Assembly: GCA_021442155.1 (NCBI GenBank)
Contig: CM038225.1
Coordinates: 86,316,925 to 86,380,924, forward strand
Origin: Cymbidium sinense
Taxonomy: Eukaryota; Streptophyta; Magnoliopsida; Asparagales; Orchidaceae
Direction of reading: 5' to 3'
Length of the DNA: 64,000 nucleotides
Shown: positions 21,851 through 33,515 of the stretch, one piece after another
Numbering within the stretch: position 1 is the first letter of the stretch
Layout of the letters: every line of letters starts with the position of its first letter
Program-made: the position numbers and the translations under genes
Notes under the pieces: generated by a model
Database searches by the model: none
Seen by the model: the letters and a program-made list of their open reading frames with translations, nothing else
Told to the model about the DNA's origin: nothing

Positions 21851-24800
21851 CGACTAGGTTTAGTAGGAAAATCACTTATTTTATGATTTTTAAAATTATT
21901 TAAATATCCTAAAACTTTGAAATTCATAAAAAAATAAAACACTTAGCAAAATATTACAAATAAGGGCTCGTTGAATCCGTCTTTCCGAGAGGAATCCAAC
22001 GAACAAAAAATCTCCAAATTCTAATGAATTGTTTGAGCTTAATTTATGTTTTAGTGAAAATCAAACTTCATTAATTACTCTAAAAATATAAGTCTAATTG
22101 AAGTGAAATTTTCATAAATTGAAATAAGAGTTAAAACACACCTACCATAACAACCTCAAGTGAAAAGGACTTCTAGATTGAAAGAAATTAAATTTTGAAG
22201 CAGATTATCCATTTTAATAAAATAAATCAAAAAAATCCAAAAATTTACAAAATTCTTTAAAATGGCTTAAACCACTTCAATTGGCATCTAGGACTCTTAA
22301 GAAAATAATGTGATTTCCTAAATCCTAATGAATCCCAAACAAACACTTAAGATTAAGTTTAATCAATTAAGAAATTAATTAAAACATAATCTAAAATTAA
22401 TTTAAATACCAAATCAAAATCAGAAATGATGTAATACCCAAATGATTGGTAATCAAACCTTAAATCAGAAAAGTATCATGTATCCCTCAAACGAAATTGA
22501 ATTTAAACATAATTGAACCTAACTAAGTTAATGAAATTCAATTAAATGATTGGATCTTTAAATTAAACTCATAATTAAATAAATCAATGAAACTTTAATG
22601 TAAAATAAAACTAATCTTGTTAAACCAACATCAAGTATTGAATCTTAATTATATGAAACTACTTAACAAATTAAAACAAATTGAACATTAATTAATCATT
22701 AAATAAACTAAAAAAATCAAATTGATTAATAAACCAATTAAACATAATCATTTAATATTAATCAAATTAAACTAAATAAAGTTAAAGTAAACTTAATTAA
22801 CACATGATTAAATCACATCCATTTGGAATAAGATAATTAATTAGCCATTAATACTTAAACCTAACAACTAAATCAAACATGAATGAAATCTAATGAACAT
22901 AATAAATGAAGTAAATCAAACTTAACTATGATTATGAATAATTAAGTTTGAAATAAAATAAACAATTAAATCACTTAATCTAATTAATTGATAATGTAAC
23001 CCTTTAATCAATAAAATTTAGGTAAATGCTTAATTAAAATTATCAAATCAAATAAGTCATATATGGGTAATTAAGTCATTCATCTCTAATTAAATAAACC
23101 TTTAATTAATCTAATTATTTAAAAATTTATTTACCCTTAATCAAACTTAATTAATTAAACATTTAATTAATGCAAACTTAATGAATTAATCCATCATCTT
23201 AATTAACTTTATAAATCACATTAAAATTAATTCAAAGAAAACACTTAATTAATCTACTAATTAATTTAATCACACATCTTAAATAAACTAATTAAGTTAA
23301 TCAAATTAATCATATTAAATCAAACATAAAATGCAATTAAATATCAAATCAAATTTTAAACTTAAATCATTAATTAATTTCATTTCTAAATAAATATGAA
23401 ATCAAATTAAAAATTAAAAATCATTTAATTTAATAATTGATCACCCTCTTAAACAAGCTAATTAAGTCAATCAAATTAATCATATTTAACTTAAGCTTAA
23501 TCAAACATAAATTTGAACATAAATAAAATGCAATTAATTGCCAATCAAATCCTAAATTAAACTTAGATCATTAAGTCATTAATTACATCATTAACCTAAA
23601 CAAATATGAAACTAAATTTAAAATTAAACAAATCCTTATTTAATTTAATAATAAACCTAAACACACTTCTTAATTAAACTAATAATCACATTGAACCTAA
23701 GCAAACCCATAGATCAATAAAGCTAATCAAATCAACTTAAATCAAATAAAGAAAGACCCTCATCAATTTAATATGTAATCAAATCAAATCGCATTCAACC
23801 TATAAATAAATGAACCATAATCAATAAAATTAAATCATATAACTATAATCAAAGAAAAGAATTAAATATTAATTTAAAAGAATATTGAATTATCAAGATT
23901 TAATTGAATCAAAACATCTAATTAAAAATTAATCAATCAAATTACATGAAGGAAAACAAATACAAAACAAGTGTAACAAACACTAATCAAATCAAATCAA
24001 TTCAACTAAATCATTCAAATAAATCAAATCAAATCAAACCTTAAATACAAGCAATCAAATTAAGGGTTCTGCTTTATGTGTTTAATAACATAAAGACCTT
24101 TTAAGGAAATTATGATTAACCCATAAGTATGGGAAAATCATAAAAGTACTTAATTAGATTCTTTAACTTAATTAATCCTTAATCATGTGCCAATTTCATT
24201 AGATTCATAAGAAACATTGTAATCTTATTTCCTCACATGTTCATGTCATTTATGGCTTGTAATTAAGTGGTTAATCAAATTAAAGAAGCATAGATAAGGG
24301 TAATTAATTGATTTAATTAAGGATCTAACTTAATTAATTTATAAAAGTCACTTAATTATTCCTTATTAAACCAAATTAAATCACAAACATGGGCATGGAA
24401 TAGGATTAGCAAACCTATTTTTATATTTCTTAAATCAAATCGAACATGAAATCAGAATGAAATTAAGAAGCATTAGTTTATTTTAAATGATCTTATTTAA
24501 AACGATTGCCCTTAAAATTTAATTGGATTGAATGAAATCATGTGCTTAGATTCTTTTATTTCTTTCTAATCATATTAAATACTACTTGCCATATATTCTC
24601 ATGCATTCATCTCTTTCAAAAATTAATTAAACAAAATGATTTATTTTATGCCAAATTGCATGTGTTGACTTAAATTAAAAAGAGGCGTGGCTATTATCAC
24701 TATTAAATCAAAAAAATACTTTCAAAAGTGTATAAATCAATTATAATATATGGAGTGGTGGTAATTATGAAATATTTATGTGTTTGCATGAGTTTATTAT

Positions 24801-25022
24801 CTAAAATACATGATATGAAGTTTCTCTCTTTTATTTGCATGGGCTTACATAGGATTTAAAAATTTATAGTTCATTTGAAAATAACACAACATTTGTCCAA
24901 ATCCATTCCTATGTATGTCCATGCTAAGGCTTAGAAAGAATTTTATGTTGCATATGTAAATCAAATGATCGAATCAAACACAACATTTTGCATGACTTCT
25001 TCTTCTTATGGTTAATTGTACA

Positions 25023-25025
<3 letters not shown>

Positions 25026-25081
<56 letters not shown>
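25026..25081. repeat. TA microsatellite in 5' LTR
   Basis: About 28 TA units lie where the 3' LTR instead has a roughly 200-bp unit present twice (45385-45770). Expansion, or replacement of the repeated unit, distinguishes the two LTRs. Confidence 0.9.
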
Positions 25082-25083
<2 letters not shown>

Positions 25084-26157
25084 AAGTATATGTGTCTCAT
25101 CCCAAAAGATAATTTATCTAAAATTTACCTCACTAAATTAATGAAACAATACCCCTAAATAAAATTTTATACATTTGAGTGTACATGTAGCTAATGGATT
25201 GAAGTCCCTTTTTTTAATTAAAAAAAAAGACATGCATTATTCCAAATTAACATATAAAATTCAAATATACAATTCATTTTAAATCATCATGTGCTAAGAC
25301 ATATTGTATTGTAGTATACTTAGGATCATGTGCATGTTACATGTGATGGAAAGAAATGAATGAACATGTGTCATGTGATAGTAATTCATTCCAATTATTC
25401 TTAAGAAACCTTTCACATTAAATAAAGTTATTTAAGGTGAACCCAAATCGGGGACTGATTAAAACACATAATAAGCCATTCACTAAAATAAACTAAGTTA
25501 TAATAACATGATTTAGAAAGTGACTTAAGGTAGGGATGAAAGAGGGCAATTCTCTTTCTTCTCTTCATAACACTTAAATGATAAGTGTAGGGCCTTATGG
25601 AACCAAATAAATTACAAATTAAAACTTGCAAAGTCAACTAAACAACTTAAAGTGAAACCAACATTCCATGTTAAATTAAACTCTTTTACACTTAGAAAAC
25701 TTCAACATTAATACCTAATTAAGATAAACCACACAAATTAGCACATTTGAATAAAGTCTCCACCTGCTAAGTTAGGGTATGTATGATAGATGTTTTGTTT
25801 TATGATGTAATATTCTAGACTGATGTTAGTGTATGTCTTAGATGTTAAATATTAGCCTAATCATATTTTTTTTTTGGGGGGCGTAATAAATATAAATACT
25901 TTTTTGTGCGCTTTTCCTCCCACCATAACATGGTTAACCATGTGGGGTGCTAAGTCTAAATTATTCATATAACTACTTGGGTTGTATGGTGTGTTTAGCT
26001 AACATTTATTTTACAAGTGTAGCTAGATTTACTTTTTCTATTTTTAATATAATTTTACATTATGAATTAGGATTAGTGTTTTGAGGGATTAGGATGAGCA
26101 GTGGCTAGAAGGCTCAATTCCTGGGGTACCCTGTGATGCTTTTTGAGCAAATCAAAT

Positions 26158-26240
26158 CAAAAGGAAGAGAAGAAAGAATGAAGAAAAGAAGACCCCTATA
26201 GTATGTATTATTTTGTAATCCAGGTTGTATAAGGGTATCC
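26158..26240 (+). promoter_or_regulatory. Purine tract plus TGTATAAGGG, candidate LTR promoter
   Basis: A GA-rich tract (26158-26190) is followed by GAAGACCCCTATAGTATGTATT and then TGTATAAGGG at 26226-26235. The same order recurs at 785-910, 46762-46840 and about 59716-59830, making it the most conserved block among four diverged LTRs. TATAAGGG could be a TATA box, which would place U5 at about 1.4 kb. No transcript evidence is available. Confidence 0.35.
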
Positions 26241-27661
26241 TACCATCTTTTCTTTCTCTTACACTGAACCACCACCTTTTATTCTTTTATGGTAGTCTAT
26301 AAAATTATTTGATATTGTGTTTAGATTTGCACTAGAATTGCATGTTTTCTAGTTTCTTCATGATTGATGTTTGAATGTGGCTCGATCTTAGGCTCTTAGG
26401 ATAAAATTAATTTTTTTACCCCAATTAATAACTCGCAATTAAAATTTAAAATAACTCATAACCTCATTATAAAGCTTAGGAATTAAATTAAGATAATAAA
26501 AAATATTTAGCAAACCCTTAGCTGGATGAATGAATATATAATATCATGCATGTCATATTCTTCCACTCTTGCTAAGAGGGGGCTTCCATCTATGCCAGAG
26601 AATAAAGGCTTAACTTGTGAGAGCCTTTGATAGAAGAACACTCCTATCTCTCTTGATTTGGCCCGTAATCAAGTTCTCATGCATTTAGAAAAACAAAATC
26701 CCATAGCCTATCAAAATAAAGAGTCTAAAAGAATCAAATAAAATTGATGAAATTTGAATTAGATTAAGTCATGAATTCATATCACTCATGTTCTAGTCTC
26801 TCAGGGAGTGAGTTTAAAGACTTAGTATCTTTCTAAATAAACAATAGCCTGGCCATCTTGCAAAATATAAGACTTGCCTACATGAATTTAAAGCTGAGTG
26901 TTAGTTGACCACTCCTTGTAAGTCCAAATCAAATGGTCTATCCTCTTGAGGTAGACCATGTCCTCTTTCTTAGATTTAGGACATGCTTGTGGTTTGTACC
27001 AAAGCTCCCTAGCTTAGGATTTGAGGTAGCTATTTTCTTCAAGTTGCAAGCGTAAATTCTCACCTCTTAGGCATTTTCAAAATCTTATGTTGTGGGATTA
27101 TAAGTCCAATATTCAAATAAAATACCAACTCAAACAACTAACTCTCTTCAATTTCAAAAATATAAAGCCCAACCATAGGATAGATTAGATTGCTCACTAG
27201 GCTTCCTAGTATCATGAGCATTCCCTACTCATCTCCTTTAGCTTTCAAAATAAGTCTCTTATTTTGATCTATCCCATTAGATTTCCAAACCAATCCTTTG
27301 ATAGTCTTGGCCTTGAAATCTTTGGGATCATGATTGTCTACTTTAATTGAGAGTATTCTTAAGGAATCTCATTCCATGGGATGTAATTTACTATGGGGGC
27401 TTGCCTCCATGGAGAACTTAATGAACTCGGCTTAAAATAAATCTACTTTACTTTTTTTATCAAGTAGGGAAAATCTCAACATTTGAAGACCCATCATGCC
27501 TTAGGAGTCCTTATTAGGTGATTAGGTCCATTATAGGGCGGTGATTTCTATCTTTCAAGATAGTACCTTATTCCTTAATTTCATACCTGATCACTTCAAT
27601 AAGTACCCCTTAGGATCTGCGTGGTGTCCCACATCTCAAAAATAAATACCATAGATTTTTC

Positions 27662-27680
27662 TAGCGACTCCGCTGGGGAT
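27662..27680 (+). other. Primer-binding site of giant element (tRNA-Arg type)
   Basis: TAGCGACTCCGCTGGGGAT begins 8 bp after the LTR end. TGGCGACTCCGCTGGGGA-type sites are known from plant Tat/Ogre elements and are complementary to a tRNA-Arg 3' end. Here the first G is A. Confidence 0.75.
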
Positions 27681-28349
27681 GGTTACTCTCTCCATCTTTA
27701 GTAGACAACTATTCGATAGTGGTCTTATATTTTATATTGGCCCGAGACTATCATTCTTTCTATTGGCACTTAGCTTATTTCATCCTTAAGTAAAGCTTAC
27801 CAACACCTTTAAGTTTTTGGACCTCACTGTGTCTTAAAATCCTATAGGTTCCTCAATAGGTGTCAAATTGAGATGACCAAAATTAAGAACCTCTTCACCA
27901 TCCTGATGGTGAGGCAAGGTTCATCCCATGAACAATATGAAAATAAAACCCTTCTACAAAATAACATGTCTTTCTAAAAGCACTTTTTCAAAATCCACAT
28001 ATTAAGAGATCTTTACATAAAAACTTTGAAGAAATTTTCAAAATGGCATAAAACACATATAACTAAACCTCGTTTAACAAATCCTATGATTATTACATGG
28101 AGCTTTTTTCAAAATCCAAATCAACCATTTTTAATATCTTTTTCAAAAGCATATTTTCTTTGAAAATAGCTATCCCCATCCCACACACTCAAATTTGTTG
28201 GCTAAAGATTCTATTTTTGAATAAAATCATGATATAAAATTGAAACACCACTTAGCATACTTCACATGTGCAAGAGTTGAAATTTTCCTCCTTTTTCGAA
28301 AAGCAATAAATCATACATACACAAAAGAGAAGTCAAGACATATTTGAAC
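27681..28349 (+). other. Leader of giant element, no ORF
   Basis: About 670 bp of non-coding sequence lies between the PBS and the hairpin array. 'cccgagactatcattctttc' and 'gtcaaattgagatgaccaaaattaag' recall leader segments of Ogre-like elements, but I cannot assign any function. Confidence 0.5.
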
Positions 28350-29190
28350 CCCCCACTTGGCATACCCAAATATGTTAAATGGGAGTTCACCTTCCCTTGG
28401 AGAAGGTAAAGCAAATTGAATTCTATTTGACACCATTTCCATTTGTCAGATAAAACTCCTTCTTGGCAAAGTCTTGGACTTCAAGGCACATTTGGAGCTC
28501 ATTTGACATGTCAAAGTATGTCAAATGGGAAACCCCTTTTTGAAAATCGTAAGAACAAATTGAACTCCATTTAACATACCTAAGTTTATTAAATAAGTTC
28601 TTTTCTTTCAAAAATCATAAACACATTTGACTTTCACTTAACATACCAAATTTGTTAAGTGAGAGTTTCATTTTCAAAATCATAAACACATTTGACTTTT
28701 ACTTACCAAATTTATTAAGTGAGGACTCTTTTCACACATTTGATCCTATTTTAACATACCAAATTTGTTAAATAAGGATCCAATTTTTCATGTCAACACT
28801 TGACTTTCATAACATACCAAATTTGTTAAGTGGAACTCCCATCTTCAAAAAAAATCTATCTCACAATCACATTTGACATTCACTTAACATACCAAATTTG
28901 TTAAGTGAAATTCTTATCATCAAGCACAAAACAAACACATGTGGCCTCTAACATACCAAATTTGTTAAGTAGCCTCATTTTCAAATCAAAATATCACACA
29001 ATCAAATCTTCATAAGAAAAAATATTTTAAATACATAATCACAATCACTTCTTAACATACCTAAATTTGCTAAGTACAAGTCTTTCAAACTATCAATATT
29101 TCAAACAAGATGCACCAAACACAAATATCTCTAAGAAAATCTCTCCTCAAATTTTAGAACCCCGCCAAACTTACCTAAATCGGTTTAGTA
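28350..29190 (+). repeat. Array of hairpin-forming repeats in the leader
   Basis: Ten to twelve copies of a short palindrome are spaced about 60-115 bp apart. The commonest unit is CACTTAACA-taccaaatt-TGTTAAGTG (28635-28661). The unit at 28879-28909 has an 11-bp perfect stem with the same loop. Another at 28500-28527 has stem CATTTGACAT/ATGTCAAATG and a different loop. The unit at 28742-28780 extends the stem to 15 bp with two mismatches and starts and ends in GATCC/GGATC. Arms change together between units. Further, weaker units lie near 28354, 28427, 28568, 28697, 28806, 28943, 29048 and 29164. There is no protein-coding signal. Confidence 0.8.
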
Positions 29191-29452
29191 TAGATTTTAA
29201 ATCAAAATCAAATGGCAAAGACTCTCCTTAATATCAAAATCTCTCTAATGAGCCCCACTAAACATATTTAAACTATTGAGTGTGAGTTCAGAACTCCAAA
29301 CTTCTATTACTTATGTGGAACAAATATCAAGGCAGAAATCTAATACAAGTTATATTTCAATAAATGCAGACATACAGCTCAATCAGTTAGTGCAGCCTTT
29401 ACAATTTTCACATATGGCCTCTTAAAAGTTTGTTTTCACCTTTCCATTCAGG

Positions 29453-29626
29453 ATGGATTTGGCCCTGGATCAGGCCAACCTCCCTCAGAATGACTCTACC
29501 CATCTAGTGTTCTTTGGCCGAGGATGTGAGGGAGCCCGCATCACTTGGAGGGGAACCTCACTTTGTGCCGGAGAGTGGTTGGAAGCGGTCATCGGATCAA
29601 CTTACCCGAGTATCCTTCCCTGAAGA
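29453..29626 (+). pseudogene. Short ORF upstream of gag (truncated)
   Basis: ATG at 29453 follows TTCCATTCAG and opens 57 codons to TGA (translation starting MDLALDQANL, with 'GARITWRGTSLCAGEWLEAV'). Base composition changes here from AT-rich repeat to GC-balanced, codon-like sequence. Tat/Ogre elements often have an additional ORF before gag, and the position fits, but I do not recognise the protein family. The coding-like composition continues with stops to about 30650. Confidence 0.4.
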
Positions 29627-30650
29627 GGAAGGCAGTTGAGTTCCTAGTCGGTCGGTTCCTACTTTAGTTGTTCCCCGCGGTTCATGCTAGCACCTCCTCG
29701 ATGGTCCCTCAAGGGAAGGCTTAGATAGCCTCCCCTACATTCGAGGTAGGATTTAGCTCTCACACCGTTTTACTCAGCCACACATAGCGATGCAATAGGA
29801 GCCGCAAGATCATGCAACACCATAAGCATGTCGCCCAAGAGATGGATGCCACATCTCACATTGCAGGTTCCCGGAGGTTTCCCGTTCTTTGACTGCCGGT
29901 TCCACCCCTCTCTCATCGGATGGAGGAGGATTATCAAGGATAGGCATTGCCTCCACCTCCCATACCACAAACTTACTAGGGATAAGAAAGTCTTATGCGA
30001 TCTCTATCTGATATATGGCAAAGGCGTACGTTTGATACATTATTGACTTGATGTCTATCATCTCAGTGTTACAGGCATTCACGGTGACATCGAGGCCAGT
30101 GGTTTGGTCAAGGAGCGGGGAGGCGTGGGTTTTGCGGGTCGACACTCTAGTGAATTTTCCTCATTGGGCCGGCTATTGGTGATAGTATGGTGTACTACCA
30201 TCATGGGAGAAAAGCCCCGGCGAGTAGAGCGGTGTTGTCCACTGATCACTCCTCTCCCATCACCTATTTGGGTCCATCCATCCCGTCTGATCATCCATCA
30301 TTGGTGATCCAGATTCTGACAAAGGATCCCACTTCATCTACTCCATTGATGTGAGGGTGAGTTCCTCGATCTCTCCTCTTGGTGAAGAAGGAGTGGCAAC
30401 CCAGTAGCGTCGTGGTCGCACCATCACAACCACCACCATCAGAGGCCGTAATAGTAGCAGCTATAGAAGGAGAAGGGGATAGTTTTATAGTCCCCATGGT
30501 AGTGGATCTCCCTAGGGACACTACTCCACCCATGACCAGTCATGAGTATATCTCTTCCAGCAGTCATGGCCCTCTCAGAGCCAGCACTTCAGTGATAGGA
30601 AATGTTAGGTGCATCTTCGTGAGTGAGCATAGCCACTCCACCAATCAATA
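29627..30650 (+). pseudogene. Decayed coding-like region upstream of gag
   Basis: This is GC-balanced sequence with short open frames in changing phases, for example 29828-30046 ('GGFPFFDCRFHPSLIGW') and 30379-30651 (Ser/Pro/Val-rich, ending near the start of gag). It probably represents the rest of the upstream ORF and the gag N-terminus. No known domain is recognisable. Antisense frames here are shadows. Confidence 0.35.
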
Positions 30651-30736
30651 GCGCGTATTTGTATCGGTACAGCTAAATTGTTCCCTAGATGAGATTCTAG
30701 AATAATACTTTATAGAGAAGAGAGAGCTTCTAGGGA

Positions 30737-32215
30737 GTGACCGATCAAATTGTGAGGAGGGAAATGTCAGCTTTGATCCAGATGAGGATGATCTTATTGA
30801 GGATTCAGTCAAGGTCCACATGGTCGATACTAAGAGCTCCCTTCATAGAGATCAGCATAGTCAGGAAGGTATTGTGGTTAAAGAAGACAACATCATCCAT
30901 TCAACCCAACACCTCTGTCAACTTCTTAAACAAAAGGATGATCAGAACAATCAGATGGAGAAGATGATGGAAGACTTGTTAGCAGCCCTTCATGAACTTC
31001 AAAACCAAGCCTCTTCATATACATATACTAGAGATAGATCATCACAGTTAGCATGTAGATCATTTCGACACTTATCTAATAGATTAGAATAGTGGTAGCT
31101 TACATAAAAAGGTGGTAGATAGCACCTCCATGTGAAAAGATATCAAGAAGTTGGTGGAACAACAAGTGAAGGATGCATTGGTGCAAGCCCAAGGTGGCTC
31201 ATCTATTACAAAGGGTAGACCCTATCCAGAGGAATTTGATGGTGTCCAATATCCTAAGGGTTTTATACCTCCTTCCTTTAAAATTTTGATGGCAATGGAA
31301 ACCCTCGTTAGCATATAGCACACTTCAGGGTCGGATGTTACAATGCCTAGTGGTAGCAATGCACTCTTATTTATCTCTTCATCATTAGTTTGGCATGCAT
31401 TGCATTTGATTGGTACGCTAAACTAACTAATGGTTCAGTGAAGACATTTGCTGAGTTGGAGCAGCTCTTCATTAAGAGATTTGTTGGAGCTCAGCAAAGG
31501 GTAATTGTGGGTGATCTCATTATATCTTAACAACACCCCGATGAGTCCCTTATTGATTATATTCTTAGATGATATAATTTAAGTATGAAATGAAAATCAT
31601 GTCGAATAACTACCATTAAAATTACTTAAGAATATTCATTTATGCTTAGGGTTCACCATTAAGACATTTGAGAAATTAATCAACAAGGTAGCTACTCCAT
31701 GAGGTCCTTTCAAGATAAGTGCAGGTGGCATTTGAGAAAAAGTCAGGGGTAGTCACAGAAGTTAACAAAGGGAAGCAGCCAGCTAGGGTTCAACCAAACA
31801 GAACTCGAGCATAGCAACCTCCTCTACCACCTCCTTTTCCACCACCTTGGTAATCATATCCACTCAGTTTCCAGTCTCCATTAGCACGCTCATGGTATCC
31901 CCATCCCACATCGGTAGTATCCCCTCATCGGCGGTACTCACCACCGGTAGCTACCATTTACCTACTTTTTCCAACAAATTGAATAAGCCTTATTCATTTA
32001 AGAGGAGGTAGTGGGAAAAATCTTTAAGAACCTCTTAAAGCATTTTCATTATAGCTAGGAGGAGGATGTGGGCAAGAGTTATGATCCAAACTTTTGCCCC
32101 TACTACCGCATGCTTGGTCATATATTAGAAGATTACTTTACCATTAAGGACTGGCTTGAGCGTAGTTACAAGTCAGGGGTCATTGTCATCCCTAAGGAAT
32201 ATTTACTAGACCTCT
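30737..32215 (+). pseudogene. Gypsy gag, decayed
   Basis: 30860-31050 encodes an acidic, Gln-rich, coiled-coil-like stretch ('HLCQLLKQKDDQNNQMEKMMEDLLAALHELQ', split here for reading). At about 31200-31560 the retrotransposon Gag core is readable across frames: 'PEEFDGVQYPKGF', 'HIAHFRVGCYN', 'DWYAKLTNGSVKTFAELEQL', 'FIKRFVGAQQRVIVGDLI' and 'QHPDESLIDYI'. A zinc-finger-like block 'CPYYRMLGHILEDYFTIKDW' at about 32096-32155 matches the CPYH..GH..C pattern of plant gypsy Gag, with the later Cys positions lost. Many stops are present. Gag would have formed the particle. Confidence 0.75.
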
Positions 32216-33199
32216 AGTTTTAGGGTAATCCTTGGGGATACCGATCTTCTTAAGATAGAAGAATGATGGGATATCTCCTATTCCCAAAATCATCTAAGAT
32301 CAGTTACCTTTTGCTGCGACTCAAACCTCCTCTAAGGAGAGGTTTGCAAGTTGCTAAGGATAACTTGAAGGAGGTAGAGCCCTACAGCTGACATGCTTAC
32401 TTGCAGGATAGCATAGTAGCCACCTGTCAGTCAGCACTCCATCCACCATTACATACTACTTCTTCCTCCACTAGCTCCTCTTGCCAACATAGAGCATTGT
32501 ATCGTGGACAAGGGGACTAAACCCCTTACCTACTTTTTAGATTTCTATCATGTACCTCCATCTGAAGAAATCAATGAAGAAAGCTTTCACTTATATCTTG
32601 CCCCTTACTAATTTTATTCCTCAAAACTCTCAAGTCTACAAAATAATAATGACTCTAGTTCGATCATTTCTTTTACGATTTAGAAATGGATTTTTTCATT
32701 GAATCATTGGGTTCCATTGAGATTGATTTAGTCATCGACTCGATGATCCCATAGGAGAAGCTAGAACGATGAATAGGTATAACTTTCCACTAAATCATCT
32801 CACGAAGTCACTGAAGTTAACCTTCATAGTGGCAAAGCTTTACCTCCTAGTGTAGCACCTCAGGATAAGGGTAAACAAGTCATTGGTTCTAGTGATCAAG
32901 AGGCCCCTCCGCAGGATGCTCCACCCATGGATATGATTATGGAGGATCAGCCCAAAGTTGACTACAATGTCCTTGCTCACCTAAAAAGGTTGCCAGCTAA
33001 ACTAAGCATATATGATGCCCTTATTTTATCCAAACAAATAAGGGAGTCATTGATCAAAGCTCTTCTTGATCCAAAAATATGCTTAGCAGTGACCCTTGAT
33101 AGAGAGGCATGTTATTCAGAGAAGCTAATGGAGTTATATTCACAGATGAAGACCTTCTTTTGGGGACAACCGAGCACAACCGTCCCTCTACATCATAGT
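32216..33199 (+). pseudogene. Gag-protease linker region of giant element
   Basis: A frame at 32927-33229 reads 'DYNVLAHLKRLPAKLSIYDALILSKQIRESLIKALLD', characteristic of the segment before the protease in Tat/Ogre polyproteins ('..H..RLPARLSLYDALRMSP..R..L..AL'; family pattern stated from memory). The rest (32216-32926) is broken. Confidence 0.6.
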
Positions 33200-33515
33200 G
33201 ACATGGGGAAAATTCTATCCGGGTGTTAGTTGATCGGTGCATCAATTATGAGTCTAAAGATCCTTTCCTACTTAAGGTTTAACATCTTCGAACTTTGAGG
33301 AGATCGAATGATGTTAAGAGGATTCAATGAAGAAGGCAAGAGGGCTTTAGGCTCTATAGTACTGCCATTGGAGATAGATAGCTGGAAGGTAGAAGCCAAG
33401 TTCTACATAATTGATTCAGATACATCTTTCACCGCTTTGCTTAGTAAGCCTTAAATACATGAAAATAACATAGTTCCATCCTCTTTACATCAGTTCATCA
33501 AATTATGAAGAGGTA
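33200..33515 (+). pseudogene. Gypsy aspartic protease, active site destroyed
   Basis: The C-terminal half is clear: 'RGFNEEGKRALGSIVLPLEI', 'VEAKFYIIDSDTSFTALLSK' and 'VPSSLHQFIKL' (33313-33510), a typical Tat/Ogre retropepsin ending. The catalytic segment at 33223-33250 reads 'VLVD' then shifts frame: a two-base loss falls within the D-x-G-A motif (GAT at 33232-33234). It is inactive. Confidence 0.82.

Larger units (their letters stand above)
19172..27653 (+). repeat. 5' LTR of giant element (about 8.48 kb)
   Basis: It starts TGTTGATCACACTTTTGGAG and ends AATAAATACCATA before the primer site. Sub-blocks in order: a leader (19172-19400); an oligo-repetitive 'caaattgaccaaa' zone (19400-20880); a gene-like zone with a conserved GAG/GTAATTT donor-like site (21300-21420); a CpG- and GATC-rich module (21598-21850); an 'aattaatcaaa' AT-rich zone (22000-24060); a TA microsatellite (25026-25081); a purine tract followed by TGTATAAGGG (26158-26235); and a terminal 1.4-kb region with the 'gcttccatc' and 'gctccctag' blocks. 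All blocks recur in the same order at 39840-48273. No open frame carries a recognisable domain. Confidence 0.85.

Noticed and set aside
21557..21903. Overlapping frames on both strands in the CpG-rich LTR module
   Set aside because: High CG content removes stop codons in several frames at once. There is no domain, and the frames are not conserved in the 3' LTR.
19172..27653. Reading the AT-rich 8-kb repeat as a tandem satellite or segmental duplication
   Set aside because: Its boundaries coincide with TG...CA-like ends, a PBS and gypsy gag-pol, and it occurs as two direct copies flanking that interior, which fits LTRs better.
28350..29190. CRISPR-like alternation of palindromic repeats and spacers
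   Set aside because: The DNA is plant nuclear, unit length and spacing vary, and the units sit in the leader of a gypsy element. The pattern is kept as a hairpin array, not a CRISPR.
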